Source: Rhizophlyctis rosea
Taxonomy: Eukaryota; Chytridiomycota; Chytridiomycetes; Rhizophlyctidales; Rhizophlyctidaceae
Length of the DNA stretch: 64,000 nucleotides
Assembly (NCBI GenBank): GCA_027596075.1
Contig: JADGJC010000021.1
Location: forward strand, 1-64,000
Direction of reading: 5' to 3'
In this document: positions 31,591-42,637 of the stretch, one piece after another
Numbering within the stretch: the first letter of the stretch is position 1
Layout: every line of letters starts with the position of its first letter
Program-made: the position numbers and the translations under genes
The notes under the pieces: generated by a model
Database searches by the model: none
What the model saw: the letters and a program-made list of their open reading frames with translations, nothing else
Told to the model about the DNA's origin: nothing

Positions 31591-32624
31591 TCACATTTCA
31601 CCGCATTCGGCGATGATGACGGGTAGCTGGATTACGAGATTAATGTCAACTTCATGCGACTGAGGTATTGAGGATACAACGTACCTTTGGCCGGTTGTTT
31701 GGGCCAGTTGGTACGTTTTCAATTTTGCGGAGCGTCAGCAACCCGTCCACTAGTCGTCCAAATACGACGTGCTTCCCATCCAGGAAATCACATTTTGCGC
31801 ATGTGATGAAGAACTGACATCCGTTTGTATTTGCTCCGCTGTTCGCCTGAGGACGTTGAAAAGATGATGGAGAGTCACGAGCTGCTAGGAAGTAACATAC
31901 GGTCCAGCATTCGCGCGTACCATTGACAATAATCCGGGTGCACTGTGCTTCAACTGGAAGTTCTCATCGTCGAATCGTTCCCCATATATGCACATCGCAC
32001 CGCTACCATCACCCTGCAAGTGGATGAGCGTTGACTTCGGTCAATCCTCTCCGCAAACTCAACTCTATCTTGATCATACCTTCAAGAAATCACCTCCTTG
32101 TACCATGAAATCTGCAAGAATTCAAGCAAGCGCTTAATTCGCAAAGACTAATATGTGCAATTGGATGAAACAAGTGAATAATGACCTTTGATTACTCTAT
32201 GACGAGATGATGTGAGAATGGGCCTCAAACAGACTGAAATGCTGACATTACACTTCAAACCCACCTGTGGAATTGGCAGTTTTTGTATCCTTGGGGAACG
32301 CCATTCTTCCTATTCGAATTGTCAGAATTCAGGCGGTCACGGCAAGCAGTTTCCGAAATGCGCACTTGTATTCACCAGTACATAGCTGTCGAAAGTTCTC
32401 TGCTGTTCTGGGAACGACGTCTTTGAAAAGCTCCATCTTCAGGCGGCCGGCTATTTGCTGGGGTCAGTACTCGTCGGAGTGTGTAAAAATATCACGCTTT
32501 GTTTATTTACCAGGCTGGCCACCAATTGTGATATCGAAAAAAACCTGGAATACGCTTTCGTTAATGGACGGCTATAGAGATCAACCGTGACAGTACGCAC
32601 AATAGGGTTCTCGACTCTGGACAT
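31591..32624 (-). CDS. PPIH: Cyclophilin H-like peptidyl-prolyl isomerase
   Basis: Spliceosomal-type cyclophilin; in animals PPIH binds the U4/U6-associated PRP3/PRP4. Several very short exons starting MSRVENPI joined to [11 protein letters not shown]. Then [27 protein letters not shown], a segment with [88 protein letters not shown] and [19 protein letters not shown]. The C-terminal phrases TGPNN.PK.PV and ECGEM are typical of PPIH rather than cyclophilin A. The active-site Arg in FHR and the QFFIT block are kept, while the usual GSTFHR reads NCQFHR, which may shift activity or reflect a junction error. Divergent from UBA1. Confidence 0.88.
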
Positions 32625-33143
32625 TTTCGCAATATGTTTATACAGTGCAGAGGACAGCAAATCGTGATGTCAAGCAAAGAACGAAAGCATTCCTCGGGGT
32701 GGGGAAGCGAACTCCGAAGAATGCGCAGCTGTGTGACGAGACTTGAGTCATGTGTGACTGTCACATTTGGGGCCAGGGGGCGTGCTTCGTCGCAATCCAA
32801 TGGTCGGATCCCCTCCTTTCCACGTTTCGAATCAATCAAGTTTCCCCCGTTATAGATCGTTGAAAATAACCACAGGGTAGGAAGTCAGAAATACAATCAC
32901 TCCCAAGGAAGGGCTGTCTTTGTGCTCACCGCAATCGTTCACAGACAACCATCTCCATCATATACTCATATCAGACGACATCTATTCCTAATTTACAACT
33001 GGTATGTCAACCGTTTGTGAGAGGGTGCTGCTTCAGCAAGATCGCATCACCGCGAAGCAAGGAGAGAGACGGCTATGATTTCTCACACTGCTTGAGCGTT
33101 CAGATGCTAATTGCTTCTCCTCTGTACTTTAGAAATCTCAACC
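32625..33143. other. Divergent promoter, PPIH / UBA1
   Basis: About 520 bp between the start codons. It may include a 5' UTR intron of UBA1 (a GTATGTC-like donor near 33002 and a TTTAG acceptor just before the start at 33144), but this is inference. No other gene seen. Confidence 0.45.
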
Positions 33144-36100
33144 ATGAGTGATCCTATGGAGACCGACCAGCCGGTCATTGATGATGCTCTATATTCGCGT
33201 CAGCTGTATGTGCTTGGCCATGAGGTGAGGGGCAATTTTGCTTTGAATTTTTGCAAGTACTTCGGCTCGCAGAACTAACACTACAATTCTCAGGCGATGA
33301 CGAAGGTTGGTCGAAGATTTAAATTTGTTTACATGAGATGTCACATGAAAAGCCCGACTAACATTGTGTCATAAGATGAGCGTGGCCAATGTCCTCATTG
33401 TTGGTTTGAAGGGCTTGGGTGTGGAGATTGGTGAGTAGGAATGGTCTGTGGATATTCTCGCAACCTCTGACACATGCCTGCAGCCAAAAACGTCATTTTG
33501 GCTGGAGTGAAGTCAGTCACCTTGTATGATCCCCACCCAGTGGAGTTGGCCGATTTGTCATCACAGGTATTTCCAAGATTCCCATGGCCGCGAAAAATCA
33601 CGGCATGCTCACCCGTTTTCGTTGGAAGTTCTTCCTCCACCAAGAAGATATTGGCAAACCCCGGGCGGAAGTTTCCGCGCCCAGACTTGCAGAGCTCAAC
33701 GCGTATGTTCCCGTTGAGGTCCTGAAGGGTGATTTGAATGAGGGAAATCTCTCACGTTACCAAGTACGTTCAACACGGAGATGCGATGATAGTGGACTCC
33801 GTCTGATTTACTGGATGCAGGTCGTCGTGGCAACAGACACTCCTCTTCAGCAGCAACTCTTCATCAACGATATCACACATAAGAACGGCAAGGCCTTCAT
33901 TGCGGCCGATATTCGGGGACTCTTTGGGTATGCTAGGATTTGCTAGATGATTTGCTGTGGCCTTATGACTGAAACATCTATTAGCATGACGTTCAACGAC
34001 TTTGGTGATTCCTTCCAAGTGATCGATCAAACCGGAGAAGAACCTGTCAACGGCATGATCGCCGCTGTCTCATCTGTGAGTGTCACTCTCGGCCAAAGGT
34101 GCCTCACTCTCGGCCAACTATGCGACTTCAAACTCATGTTGATGGATGTAGGACAAGGAAGGCGTTGTCGCTTGTTTAGAGGAAACACGACATGGTTTGG
34201 AGGATGGTGATTACGTTACCTTCACGGAAATTGTGGGCATGCCAGAGTTGAATGGCATCGAGCCGCGCAAAGTGAAAGTTCTTGGTGAGTGACCTCGTCG
34301 CACTCTTCTATGCTGTCCCAAGGCTCATTTGTTTCATGTGTTTGCAGGCCCATACACCTTCAGCATTGGCGACACGAGTGCGTTCGGAACATACAAGACG
34401 GGCGGAATCTTCACGCAAGTGAAGCAACCCAAAATCCTTGCTTTCGTAAGATCTCTTCGTGTGCTGAAATGTGCCCGATAAGCCACTGATGAGCTGATTG
34501 TAGAAATCATTGCGCGAACGCCTCGCTGATCCGGAGTATTTGATCGCCGATTTCGCCAAATTTGACCGTCCGGCTCAGCTTCATGTGGGATTCCAAGCCC
34601 TTGACGCCTTCCAACAGAAGCACAATGGCAAGCTTCCTCGCCCTCACCATGATGCGGATGCCGCCGGGGTTTTGCAGCTGGCCACTGAGATCAACAAAAC
34701 TCTGAAGGAGCCTGCGGATTTGAAGGACGATCTTATCAAAGAGTTGGCTTATCAAGCACAGGGCTCTCTTACTGCTATGGCCGCTGTCATTGGTGGTCTC
34801 GTAGCACAGGAGGTCTTGAAGGCTTGCAGTGGAAAGTTCCACCCGGTCTACCAACACCTATACTTTGACTCTCTCGAATCCCTTCCGAAGAACTTCAAAC
34901 GCAGCGAACAGCTGTGCGCTCCCCAAAATACCCGCTATGATGGTCAAATCGCCGTCTTCGGTACTGAGTATCAGAAGGCGATCGCTAACGCACGGCAATT
35001 CCTTGTCGGATCGGGTGCGATTGGTTGCGAGATGTTGAAAAACTGGGCGATGATGGGCTTGGGCTCGGGACCGGAGGGACGTATCTATGTCACGGATATG
35101 GACACGATCGAGAAGAGCAACCTTAACCGGCAATTCTTGTTCCGGCCGAAGGATGTTGGGCAGTTGAAGAGTGAGACAGCTGCTGCGGCTGTCCAGAAGA
35201 TGAATCCTGAGCTGGTGGGCAAGATTCAGTGTTTCCAGGAGCGGGTTGGTCCGGAGACGGAGAGCGTGTTCGATGATACCTTCTGGGAGTCGTTGACTGG
35301 GGTCACGAACGCGCTGGACAATGTGGAGGCGCGGAAATATATGGATCGGCGTTGCGTGTACTTCCGGAAGTCTTTGTTGGAATCCGGCACGTTGGGTACC
35401 AAGGGTAATACACAGGTGTGTGAATTTTGCGTGTGTTGCTGACAATGGGCGAGTTTCTGACTATCTTTTTGTACAGGTTGTTATTCCCTTCCTCACCGAG
35501 TCTTACTCGTCCTCGAATGATCCTCCGGAGAAGTCCATTCCCATCTGCACCCTCAAGAACTTCCCCAACGCGATTGAGCACACGATTCAGGTAAATGCTG
35601 CTAAGACTTCATGCCTTGACCTTCGATGACTGACAATATTGGGCGACAGTGGGCACGCGATTTGTTCGAAGGCTTGTTCAGACAGCCCGCTGAAAATGTC
35701 AACCTGTATCTCAGCCAACCTAACTTTGTGGAAACCACGCTTTCACAAGGTGGCAACCAGGTTTGTAGGCGGCATCTGACGACGCATATCGAAGGGGATC
35801 CTAACATATTGACTGCAGAAGGAAGTTCTCGAAAGTCTGAGCAACTTCTTGGTCTCCGAGAAGCCTACCTTGTTTGAGGAGTGTGTCGTATGGGCTCGTC
35901 ACAAGTTCGAAGAGTACTACAGCAACACCATCAAACAGCTATTGTACAACTTCCCGAAGGATGCAGTCACCTCCACTGGAACAGCGTTCTGGTCTGGTCC
36001 CAAGAGGGCGCCTGATCCAGTTCAGTTTGATTCGGAGAATGTAAGCGCAGTAGTCTGACGTTTGGCGATATGCAAAGTGTAGCTGACATGCCGCCTTAGC

Positions 36101-37302
36101 CCCTTCACCTAAGTTTCATCATCACCGCGGCCAATCTTCACGCCTTCAACTACAATATCAAGGGACGTAATGACCCCGACTTCTTCAAGAAAGTACTTGC
36201 GGACACCATCGTACCGGAGTTCACTCCGAAGTCTGGAGTGAAGATCCAAGTGCAGGAGAATGAGCAACCGCAGACGCAGAGTGCTGACAGGGATGAGTTG
36301 GACCGTTTGGTGAAGTCGCTCCCTGCACCTTCAAGTTTGGCCGGCATGCGGTTGAAGCCTGTGGATTTTGAGAAGGTGGGCAAGAACGGACTGGGAACGA
36401 GTGGGGGGATACCGTTCTTATGCACGTTTACAGGACGACGACACGAACTACCACATCGACTTCATCACTGCCGCGTCCAACCTCCGAGCCACCAACTACG
36501 GCATCACGAATGCTGACCGCCACAAGACCAAGTTCATTGCAGGGAAGATCATTCCTGCCATTGCTACCACTACCGCTTTGGTCACTGGATTGGTGTGTCT
36601 TGAGCTGTACAAGATTCTCGATGACCGAAAGGTCTTGGATGATTACAAGAACGGCTTCATCAACCTGGCCTTGCCGTTCTTCGGTTTCTCCGAACCCATT
36701 GCCGCGCCAAAACTCAAGGTAATCATCGTGACGCAATTGCCCACCATTTCTTTCAGTCCGACTGAGTTTGTTCAATTTTATAGTACTACGACAAAGAGTT
36801 CTCTCTGTGGGACCGGTTCGACATCAACCAGGACCTCACTCTGAAGGAGTTGATTGACTACTTCAAGAACGAGCACAGGCTGGAGATCACCATGCTGTCA
36901 TGCGGTGCCAGCTTGTTGTACTCGTTCTTCCAACCGAAGGCCAAAGTTGCGGAAAAGATGCCAATGCAGTAAGTTCACATCGATATGTATTGAGTTCTTC
37001 ACGACAAGTTGCTTAACATTGCGTCACTAGGATTTCGAAGCTTGTGGAGACAACGTCGCGGAAGCCCATCCCCGCACATGTCCGCGCCTTGGTGTTGGAA
37101 TTGTGTGTTAACGACGATGAGGGTGAAGATGTAAGTTGGTTGGAGAGTTTGACGGATTGTCGACTTATGCTAATGTATGCCCACCTGTAATACAGGTGGA
37201 GGTCCCGTACGTCCGCGTTGTGATCAAACCATAGACGTACTAACATTTCCCCATGACGTGCAGAAGGGGGTCCCATACGTCCGTGTTGTGATCAAGCCCT
37301 AG
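33144..37302 (+). CDS. UBA1: Ubiquitin-activating enzyme E1
   Basis: Activates ubiquitin with ATP and passes it to E2 enzymes. Many exons, including a 12-nt exon 33294-33305 (AMTK) and a long one about 34504-35415. Inactive adenylation half: [40 protein letters not shown]. The four-helix and active adenylation half: [95 protein letters not shown]. Catalytic cysteine in [20 protein letters not shown]. Then [72 protein letters not shown], and the ubiquitin-fold domain ending [12 protein letters not shown]. Two alternative terminal exons, 37196-37234 and 37264-37302, both follow the same donor; the CDS end given uses the distal one. Confidence 0.96.
37196..37302 (+). repeat. Duplicated alternative terminal exons of UBA1
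   Basis: Two 39-nt copies, 37196-37234 and 37264-37302, each preceded by a CAG acceptor and ending in TAG. They encode [12 protein letters not shown] and [12 protein letters not shown]. Start-to-start spacing is 68 bp. Both are in phase with the upstream donor after GED. Confidence 0.85.
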
Positions 37303-37520
37303 AATGTTCTTCGAATATGTCCAACTTTGTATTTGAATATATGTGATTTGGCAATTGCAATCAGCTGAAGTGTCGGTTTACGTATGCAGTGACTCATGCT
37401 TGAATGATACATTTTATCGATCATCATAGTCTAAACTCGTCAGATGGTGATTAAGATGCGTGAAACGATATGGATATATGTGCATGGTATGAGAAGGAAT
37501 GAATGGTGTGACCTAAATGA

Positions 37521-38716
37521 TCATGGGGAAGGAGGTGGTGATGGTACGGGTGACAAATCGGCTCCGCGATTAGCTAGATAATCAGCTCCCTCGTTTCCTG
37601 GTATGCCTACATGTGCTCGGACGTATTTCTGTTGACCCAAGGGTAGGTTAGCAAGATGGTTCTGCAGGAATGCTAGCAGTGGACCATGACATACGAATGC
37701 AAGTTGCCCTTTATATGAATTGCGCAGCTTGTCGAGTCGTCTCCATAGGTCCTGATTGACGACGTCTTTGCCTGCTGCTGTTTTCCATCCGTTTTTCTTC
37801 CATCCTGCCATCCATTTGGTGATGCCTGCGGCGACGGCGATTAGTTGAGGCGCAGGACTATGTGTGATTGCAATCGGGCATCTTACCATCGCGCATGTAC
37901 TTGCTGTCCGAATGAATGGTCAAGAAGTGATCAGGCGGTGCTGTCTGAATTGCTCTTATTGCTGCCTAAATGCGAGAGAGGGCGTTGATCAATGGATCTG
38001 GTAGCTAAAACGGTTCATGACTATAATGAACGCACCAAAACTTCGGCGCGATTATTGGTCTGTACACGGCCCGGCAAACGCTCAAAGATATTTCTCTCGT
38101 CATCCGCGCCGTACCATATTCCAAGTCCTGCCCGTGCACCTTTCTGTCCATTGCCGAGACATGAACCGTCTGTGTAGACGTCCAGAGGGGGTAGTTGCGT
38201 GGAGGAGGCGGACGAGGTGGGTTGTTTGAGGAGAACTGTAGTGGTGGCTGGCGAGTCGTCAGGGAGGCCGTCGACTGCTTGTAGACAGGCAGCGACGTCT
38301 GACTCGTCGCCAAAGGTTTCGTCCGTGTCTGAGGAGGTAAGTGTTTTGCGAGGCGGTGGTGACGTTCTTTTTCTTTTGGGAGGTGGAGGACTTGGACCGG
38401 AGGAGGAGGGTGCGGGTTGCTGGGCTGCTGATGAGATGAATGCGAATGCTTCGGCGTGTGTTGGAAAGGATTTGAATATGGCTCCTGGAAACCGCTCGGT
38501 TTGGGCCTTGCATGCGTCCCTGAAGTGGAGAGCAAGAGTTGAAGACATGGTTCCTACAATACACTTTGACATGGCTTACCAGGAATTGTACACGCCAGGG
38601 TTCCTCCCGGTGCGGACGGCATAGAACTTGCCCGAAGCTGCCTTTCGCTTGTTCATCCGGGTAAGCCGTACTAAGTTTGAGGATATACGTGAACAGATGT
38701 CAATAAGTCTCCCCAT
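37521..38716 (-). CDS. Ribonuclease H1
   Basis: Degrades the RNA strand of RNA/DNA hybrids, including R-loops and mitochondrial primers. The N-terminal hybrid-binding domain ([17 protein letters not shown] joined to [28 protein letters not shown]) is followed by a Pro/Ser linker and the type 1 RNase H domain. Catalytic residues are visible: [20 protein letters not shown] (Asp), QTNNRAE (Glu), HSDSKYMRD (Asp), and [20 protein letters not shown] (His and Asp). Two in-frame ATGs exist: 38716, giving [20 protein letters not shown] before the second, and 38656 (MNKRKAASG). The first adds a basic, amphipathic stretch resembling a mitochondrial presequence, as in animal RNASEH1, which uses two starts to make mitochondrial and nuclear forms. 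Divergent from the mitochondrial ribosomal protein gene. Confidence 0.92.
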
Positions 38717-38966
38717 GCTCGAGAAGAGTGGTGCTGCCACGATGTAAACAATTGGAGCGGAAACCTGCATCATGCATGCATTGCGCGTTGCTGCGATGTG
38801 GCTTAGCGCAATGCGAAGTGCATGAGAGATGTGGCTTGTGGTTTTTGAAGGACTGGACCTATCCAACTCCTCCACGTCCTTTCCAATAAAATTCATTCAA
38901 GCACATCCCTACTAACCCAACCATAAGAGTGAACCAAGCAACAAACTCTCGTCGAATAAGATCATC

Positions 38967-39467
38967 ATGGTGCAGCACCACTTACTCACCGGCCAACTAC
39001 TCAACTCGTTCCGTTCCCGGCTTCGCCGCATCAACGTCCCTCACACAACGCAAAATCTCGCCATCTCCCAAATTCTGTACAATGAAGGCTTCCTCACCGC
39101 CGTCATGCTGGGCGACAAGGAAGGCCCGTTCGCAGCAAACTCCTCACCAACAGCCACCACAAATTCCGACGCCATACCATCCGTTCTCGAGAAACCAAAA
39201 CACCGGCGAATCTGGCTCGACCTAAAATACCGCGAGGGTGAACCGGTGCTGAGAGACATTCGGTGTGTTTCCAAAGGGAGTCGGAGGGTGTTTGCGAGTG
39301 TGGACGAATTGAAGGCGGTTGCGGCAGCGAAGAACATTCAAAGCGGGTTGGTGAAGCCGACGGAACTTGGAATGGTTACCATCATTAACACGCCCTTTGG
39401 GATTTTGGAGTTGAAGGATGCGTTGAAGAAGGACGTGGGTGGGGAAGTGTTGTTGTATGCTAAATAG
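38967..39467 (+). CDS. MRPS8: Mitochondrial small ribosomal subunit protein uS8m
   Basis: Single-exon, 166 residues. The uS8 fold is recognisable: ISQILYNEGFLTAV for the N-terminal helix and strand, RRIWLDLKYREGEPVLRDIR in the middle, VSKGSRRVFASVDEL, and the C-terminal GMVTIINTPFGILELKDAL followed by GGEVLLYAK. Bacterial and mitochondrial uS8 ends in a similar G.GGE.LCYVW-type motif. A Ser/Thr/Pro insert (residues about 52-75) interrupts the N-terminal lobe, common for mitochondrial members. The protein binds 15S/16S-type rRNA during assembly. The 5' coding half is C-rich and the 3' half G-rich (C 24, G 11 in the first 60 nt; C 3, G 25 in the last 60). Start at MVQHHLLTG. Confidence 0.88.
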   Translation: MVQHHLLTGQLLNSFRSRLRRINVPHTTQNLAISQILYNEGFLTAVMLGDKEGPFAANSSPTATTNSDAIPSVLEKPKHRRIWLDLKYREGEPVLRDIRCVSKGSRRVFASVDELKAVAAAKNIQSGLVKPTELGMVTIINTPFGILELKDALKKDVGGEVLLYAK

Positions 39468-40101
39468 GTTTTTAGTCGCAGGCAGCACATAAATGTAAAC
39501 AGTAGGCTTAGTGGGTTGATCACATACATAGCGATAGATAATAGGCAACATTTGTATATAAACCATTCAAGAAATTCGATACATCAAAAATTTGCAAGTG
39601 TTTGACATGAGGCGGAAGGTGGGCATTGATCGGGAGGCGTAAAACAGTGACAGGGTGATGTCACCACGATGCTGGATGGCGGTCACTCTATGGGCTCGGT
39701 TCCTGCCGAGCCTTCCATGTCTCCCACTAATACCCTCAAATTTAATGAATTCTCCTTAGCCAGCAACTTTTGGCTTGTCTGGGGTGGGTGCATTGATATT
39801 CAACGCGTGAGAATCACTCGAACTCACTGTGAGGATAAACCAAGGTAGTTTGAATGTGCAGGTCGGGACACGAGCTCTCTTTTCTTGCCGGTCTGCACGG
39901 CCCCTTTGTCCGTCAGTGCGCATGGCACAAGGACAAACCCCATTGCAGTATGATTCCTGACAACCTGCAACACATTTGTTGAAAAGATCAGATCAACCTA
40001 ACGGAACGTCTTACACCATCACAGCATACCCGGCCATTGTTCATTCATTATAGAACGGAAAACCAGCACAATGTCAACGGTCATCACACTCCTTACAATA
40101 A
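39468..40101. other. Intergenic region without gene
   Basis: About 630 bp. No coding, RNA or repeat feature recognised; contains the promoter of the downstream membrane-protein gene. Confidence 0.5.
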
Positions 40102-40890
40102 ATGTCCTATATCCCTGCCATATTCATCATATGGAAAATCTACTCCCCCCACCACCTCCTCCTCTTCATCGCCCTCACATCATCAGCCGAATGCGCCCGA
40201 CTCCTCACCTCAACCGACCGCTCATTCACCCAAATTGGCACATTCCTAAAGTTCCTCTGCGAGTGGCCTCTCGGCTTCGGATCCATCGTCACTTTCCCGC
40301 TCCTACCGACCGCCGTCCAACGCAAATACTTACCCGCCTTCACGCGCTACATCAATGCCGCAGTGCTGACCAACATTGGCATGATATTCTTCATCCCTGC
40401 GGAAGGCACGCTCCGAGGACAGATGCACAAACCTCTTTGTCTTCTTCTGCTCGCCTGGCTGATAAGGGAGTGTCGTAAAGTCCATTGGCGTACGGTACAC
40501 TTCGACAACGACGGTCTCTTCATCTTCGTTGCGTCGCCCCTGCCCTGGATCATTTGCCATGCCATGTATCGTGTTGCAATGATAACGCTACCAATGTTTG
40601 ATACTGGGCGTTACCTGATGATGGAGCCATTGTCCTTAGGGACCATGCTCCTTCTGGCTTGGCGGGCGAAAGTGCGGACTTGGCACGGAGTGGCCTGTCG
40701 GTTTGGACTGGCGGATACCATGGTTATTTCGACCATAATATGTGTGAGTGCAGGGATGAGAGTGGCGGGTGTAGAGGTGCCAGCCATGGCAGCAAATGAC
40801 GTGATGTTAGATATGGTTGTGTGCCCCTTTCAGATTTTAGCTGCCGCGGTTTGCATTAGGTATCTGCTTTGCGGCAGCTTGTCGACGTAG
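40102..40890 (+). CDS. Unrecognised multi-pass membrane protein
   Basis: Single-exon, 262 residues, no family recognised. About seven hydrophobic segments can be drawn: near residues 5-28 (IPAIFIIWKIYSPHHLLLFI), 50-68 (LCEWPLGFGSIVTFPLL), 86-100 (NAAVLTNIGMIFFIP), 110-122 (LCLLLLAWLI), 136-158 (LFIFVASPLPWIICHAMYRV), 170-186, 200-218 (TMVISTIICVSAGM) and 235-258 (CPFQILAAAVCIRYLLCG). Charged residues are few and sit between them. No signal peptide cleavage motif, Cys pairs or transporter signature is obvious. It has no introns and only a single convincing start. Neighbours (uS8m and ARL2) give no clue. It could be a lineage-restricted membrane protein. Confidence 0.65.
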   Translation: MSYIPAIFIIWKIYSPHHLLLFIALTSSAECARLLTSTDRSFTQIGTFLKFLCEWPLGFGSIVTFPLLPTAVQRKYLPAFTRYINAAVLTNIGMIFFIPAEGTLRGQMHKPLCLLLLAWLIRECRKVHWRTVHFDNDGLFIFVASPLPWIICHAMYRVAMITLPMFDTGRYLMMEPLSLGTMLLLAWRAKVRTWHGVACRFGLADTMVISTIICVSAGMRVAGVEVPAMAANDVMLDMVVCPFQILAAAVCIRYLLCGSLST

Positions 40891-41100
40891 TTTAATACAC
40901 GTAGTTTAATCATATCAAACAGAGCAACGGAGGGGAGTGTATTTTGATGTTTTTGAATTGAAGCCAGGTATGAACAGATACTGCATGAAAGTTTTGCATA
41001 TCGGCAATCACTAGTACTTTGTTAGGCGATTTGGCCGGCGGGCCAATCCTCCGCCCCAGTCAATCAACTGGCTCACTGCCCTTATATATGCCAGCAGAGG

Positions 41101-41515
41101 CAATCTGTCAGGTGTGCAGATCCCATGAATCGCTTACCTGACGTACCCACCTTTGATTGGACGAGAGTAGAGGGGGATTGTCAAATCTCATGACGCTGTC
41201 GATCCCATGTGATGGACGAATGTAAATCTCGAGGTCTGCGAATCTCATGAATCAACTGGCTTACATATCCGCATCTGATTGGACGAGGGACATGCTCAGC
41301 GGTAAATCCCATCAAACACAGATGTGACCAATCAAGTTACTTCAAATAGTCCGCACGTGATTGGGCAATCTTGGTCTATGATGAAGATCTGTAAATGTCT
41401 GCAGATAGACCAATCAGCTTGCTCGTACATCACCAGATTGCTTGCGTGACATGCGAATCTGACGCTTTGTCAATCCCATGAATGCCGTACGCTGACGATC
41501 CTTTGATTGCAACCA
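41101..41515. repeat. Diverged CCAAT-bearing repeats upstream of ARL2
   Basis: Related segments begin near 41101 and 41221, sharing the order: AATCT, a GGTSTGC-like word, ATCYCATGAATC, GCTTAC, and a YTGATTGGACGAG ending at about 41164 and 41286. A weaker copy with CAATCCCATGAAT and TTTGATTG is at about 41470-41512. CCAAT or ATTGG boxes occur at 41043, 41156, 41278, 41328, 41360 and 41410. The array fills the space between a membrane-protein gene and ARL2. Confidence 0.6.
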
Positions 41516-41520
41516 GAAGT

Positions 41521-41527
41521 TATATAA
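41521..41527 (+). promoter_or_regulatory. Candidate TATA box for ARL2
   Basis: TATATAA immediately downstream of the CCAAT-bearing repeats and 285 bp before the ARL2 ATG. It implies a long leader or a 5' UTR intron. Confidence 0.35.
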
Positions 41528-41811
41528 GCCGGCCATCCTCTTCCTATTCTGCCTTCAAAAAGGCGGATCCACCAAAGAACTTGTTACATACTTTTGCCGC
41601 GAAATCGAATGCTATAAATGCTGTGGGATGAGGAGAATTCTGCCGAGCTCCTCTGAAAGGACCCTGAAGTCGTGGCGCATGGCCCACGACTGGACGTGTT
41701 GGGCGGTTGAACTCATGCGCACTCTGATCTCCATAACCTTTCCCAACCATTTTCTCCAATTACTTCACTCCCGCAAATTTGCCGTCACCACCGCTTTCAC
41801 ACTCCGCCAAA

Positions 41812-42637
41812 ATGGGACTCCTCACCGTCCTAAAAAAGATCAAAGCGAAGGAGAAGGAGATGCGTCTCTTGATGCTGTAAGCACTTCACGTCTGATAAAC
41901 AGAGTTCCGCACACAGTCTGAATTTTGCCCCAGGGGCCTCGACAACGCAGGAAAGACAACCATCCTCAAACGCATTAACGGTGAAGACATATCCGGGATC
42001 GCTCCAACACTGGGGTTCAATATCAAGACGTTAGATCACAAAGGGTAATGAAAGTGGACACCGCAGAACATCGACCGTTGTGAGATATTTATACCGCAAT
42101 GCGCGAACACTCGTCAGGTTCAAGCTGAACATATGGGACGTAGGAGGTCAAAAGTCCATTCGCTCCTATTGGCGCAACTACTTTGAGCAAACAGATGGGT
42201 TGGTGTGGGTTGTGGATAGTGCGGACCGACCGGACCGGTTGGAGGACTGTAAGAAGGAGTTGGCGGAGTTGCTGAAGGAAGAGGTATTGCAGATCCATCA
42301 GTCGTCTCATGCCTCCAAGCTTCTTTACCAACCTGTCCCCCGAATCATAGCGCCTAGCAGGTGCATCCCTTCTCATATTCGCCAATAAGCAAGACCTTCC
42401 CTCGGCATTAACGAAGGCCCAAATAGCTAAGGTGAATAAAGCCTACACAAAATCATCCGTCCATCCGCATGTCATCAACTCATATCCCATGCCAATCTAC
42501 AGCTGCTCGACCTTCAATCCATTCAAACCCATCATTGGCAAATTGAAGGGTGCAGCGCGGTAACAGGTGACAACCTATTGACAGGGATGGACTGGATAGT
42601 AGGAGATATTGCAGCGAGGATCTTCATGCTGGAGTAG
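41812..42637 (+). CDS. ARL2: ARL2 small GTPase (Cin4-like)
   Basis: Arf-like GTPase regulating tubulin folding through cofactor D and, in ciliated cells, release of lipidated cargo. Five to six short exons. Start [20 protein letters not shown], then the P-loop [16 protein letters not shown]-like switch region with [35 protein letters not shown] (DVGGQ motif), [34 protein letters not shown] (NKQD), [20 protein letters not shown] and [20 protein letters not shown]. Gly2 is retained, though ARL2 is not normally myristoylated. The blocks match ARL2 much better than ARF1 or ARL3 ([12 protein letters not shown] and HHW.I.GCSAVTG). Complete. Exon borders: 41812-41877 then acceptor before GGCCTCGAC; later ones inferred. 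Confidence 0.93.

Larger units (their letters stand above)
40891..41811. other. Intergenic region upstream of ARL2
   Basis: About 920 bp. It holds the CCAAT-bearing repeats (41043-41515), a TATA-like element at 41521 and a presumed 5' UTR. No coding sequence was recognised. Confidence 0.55.
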
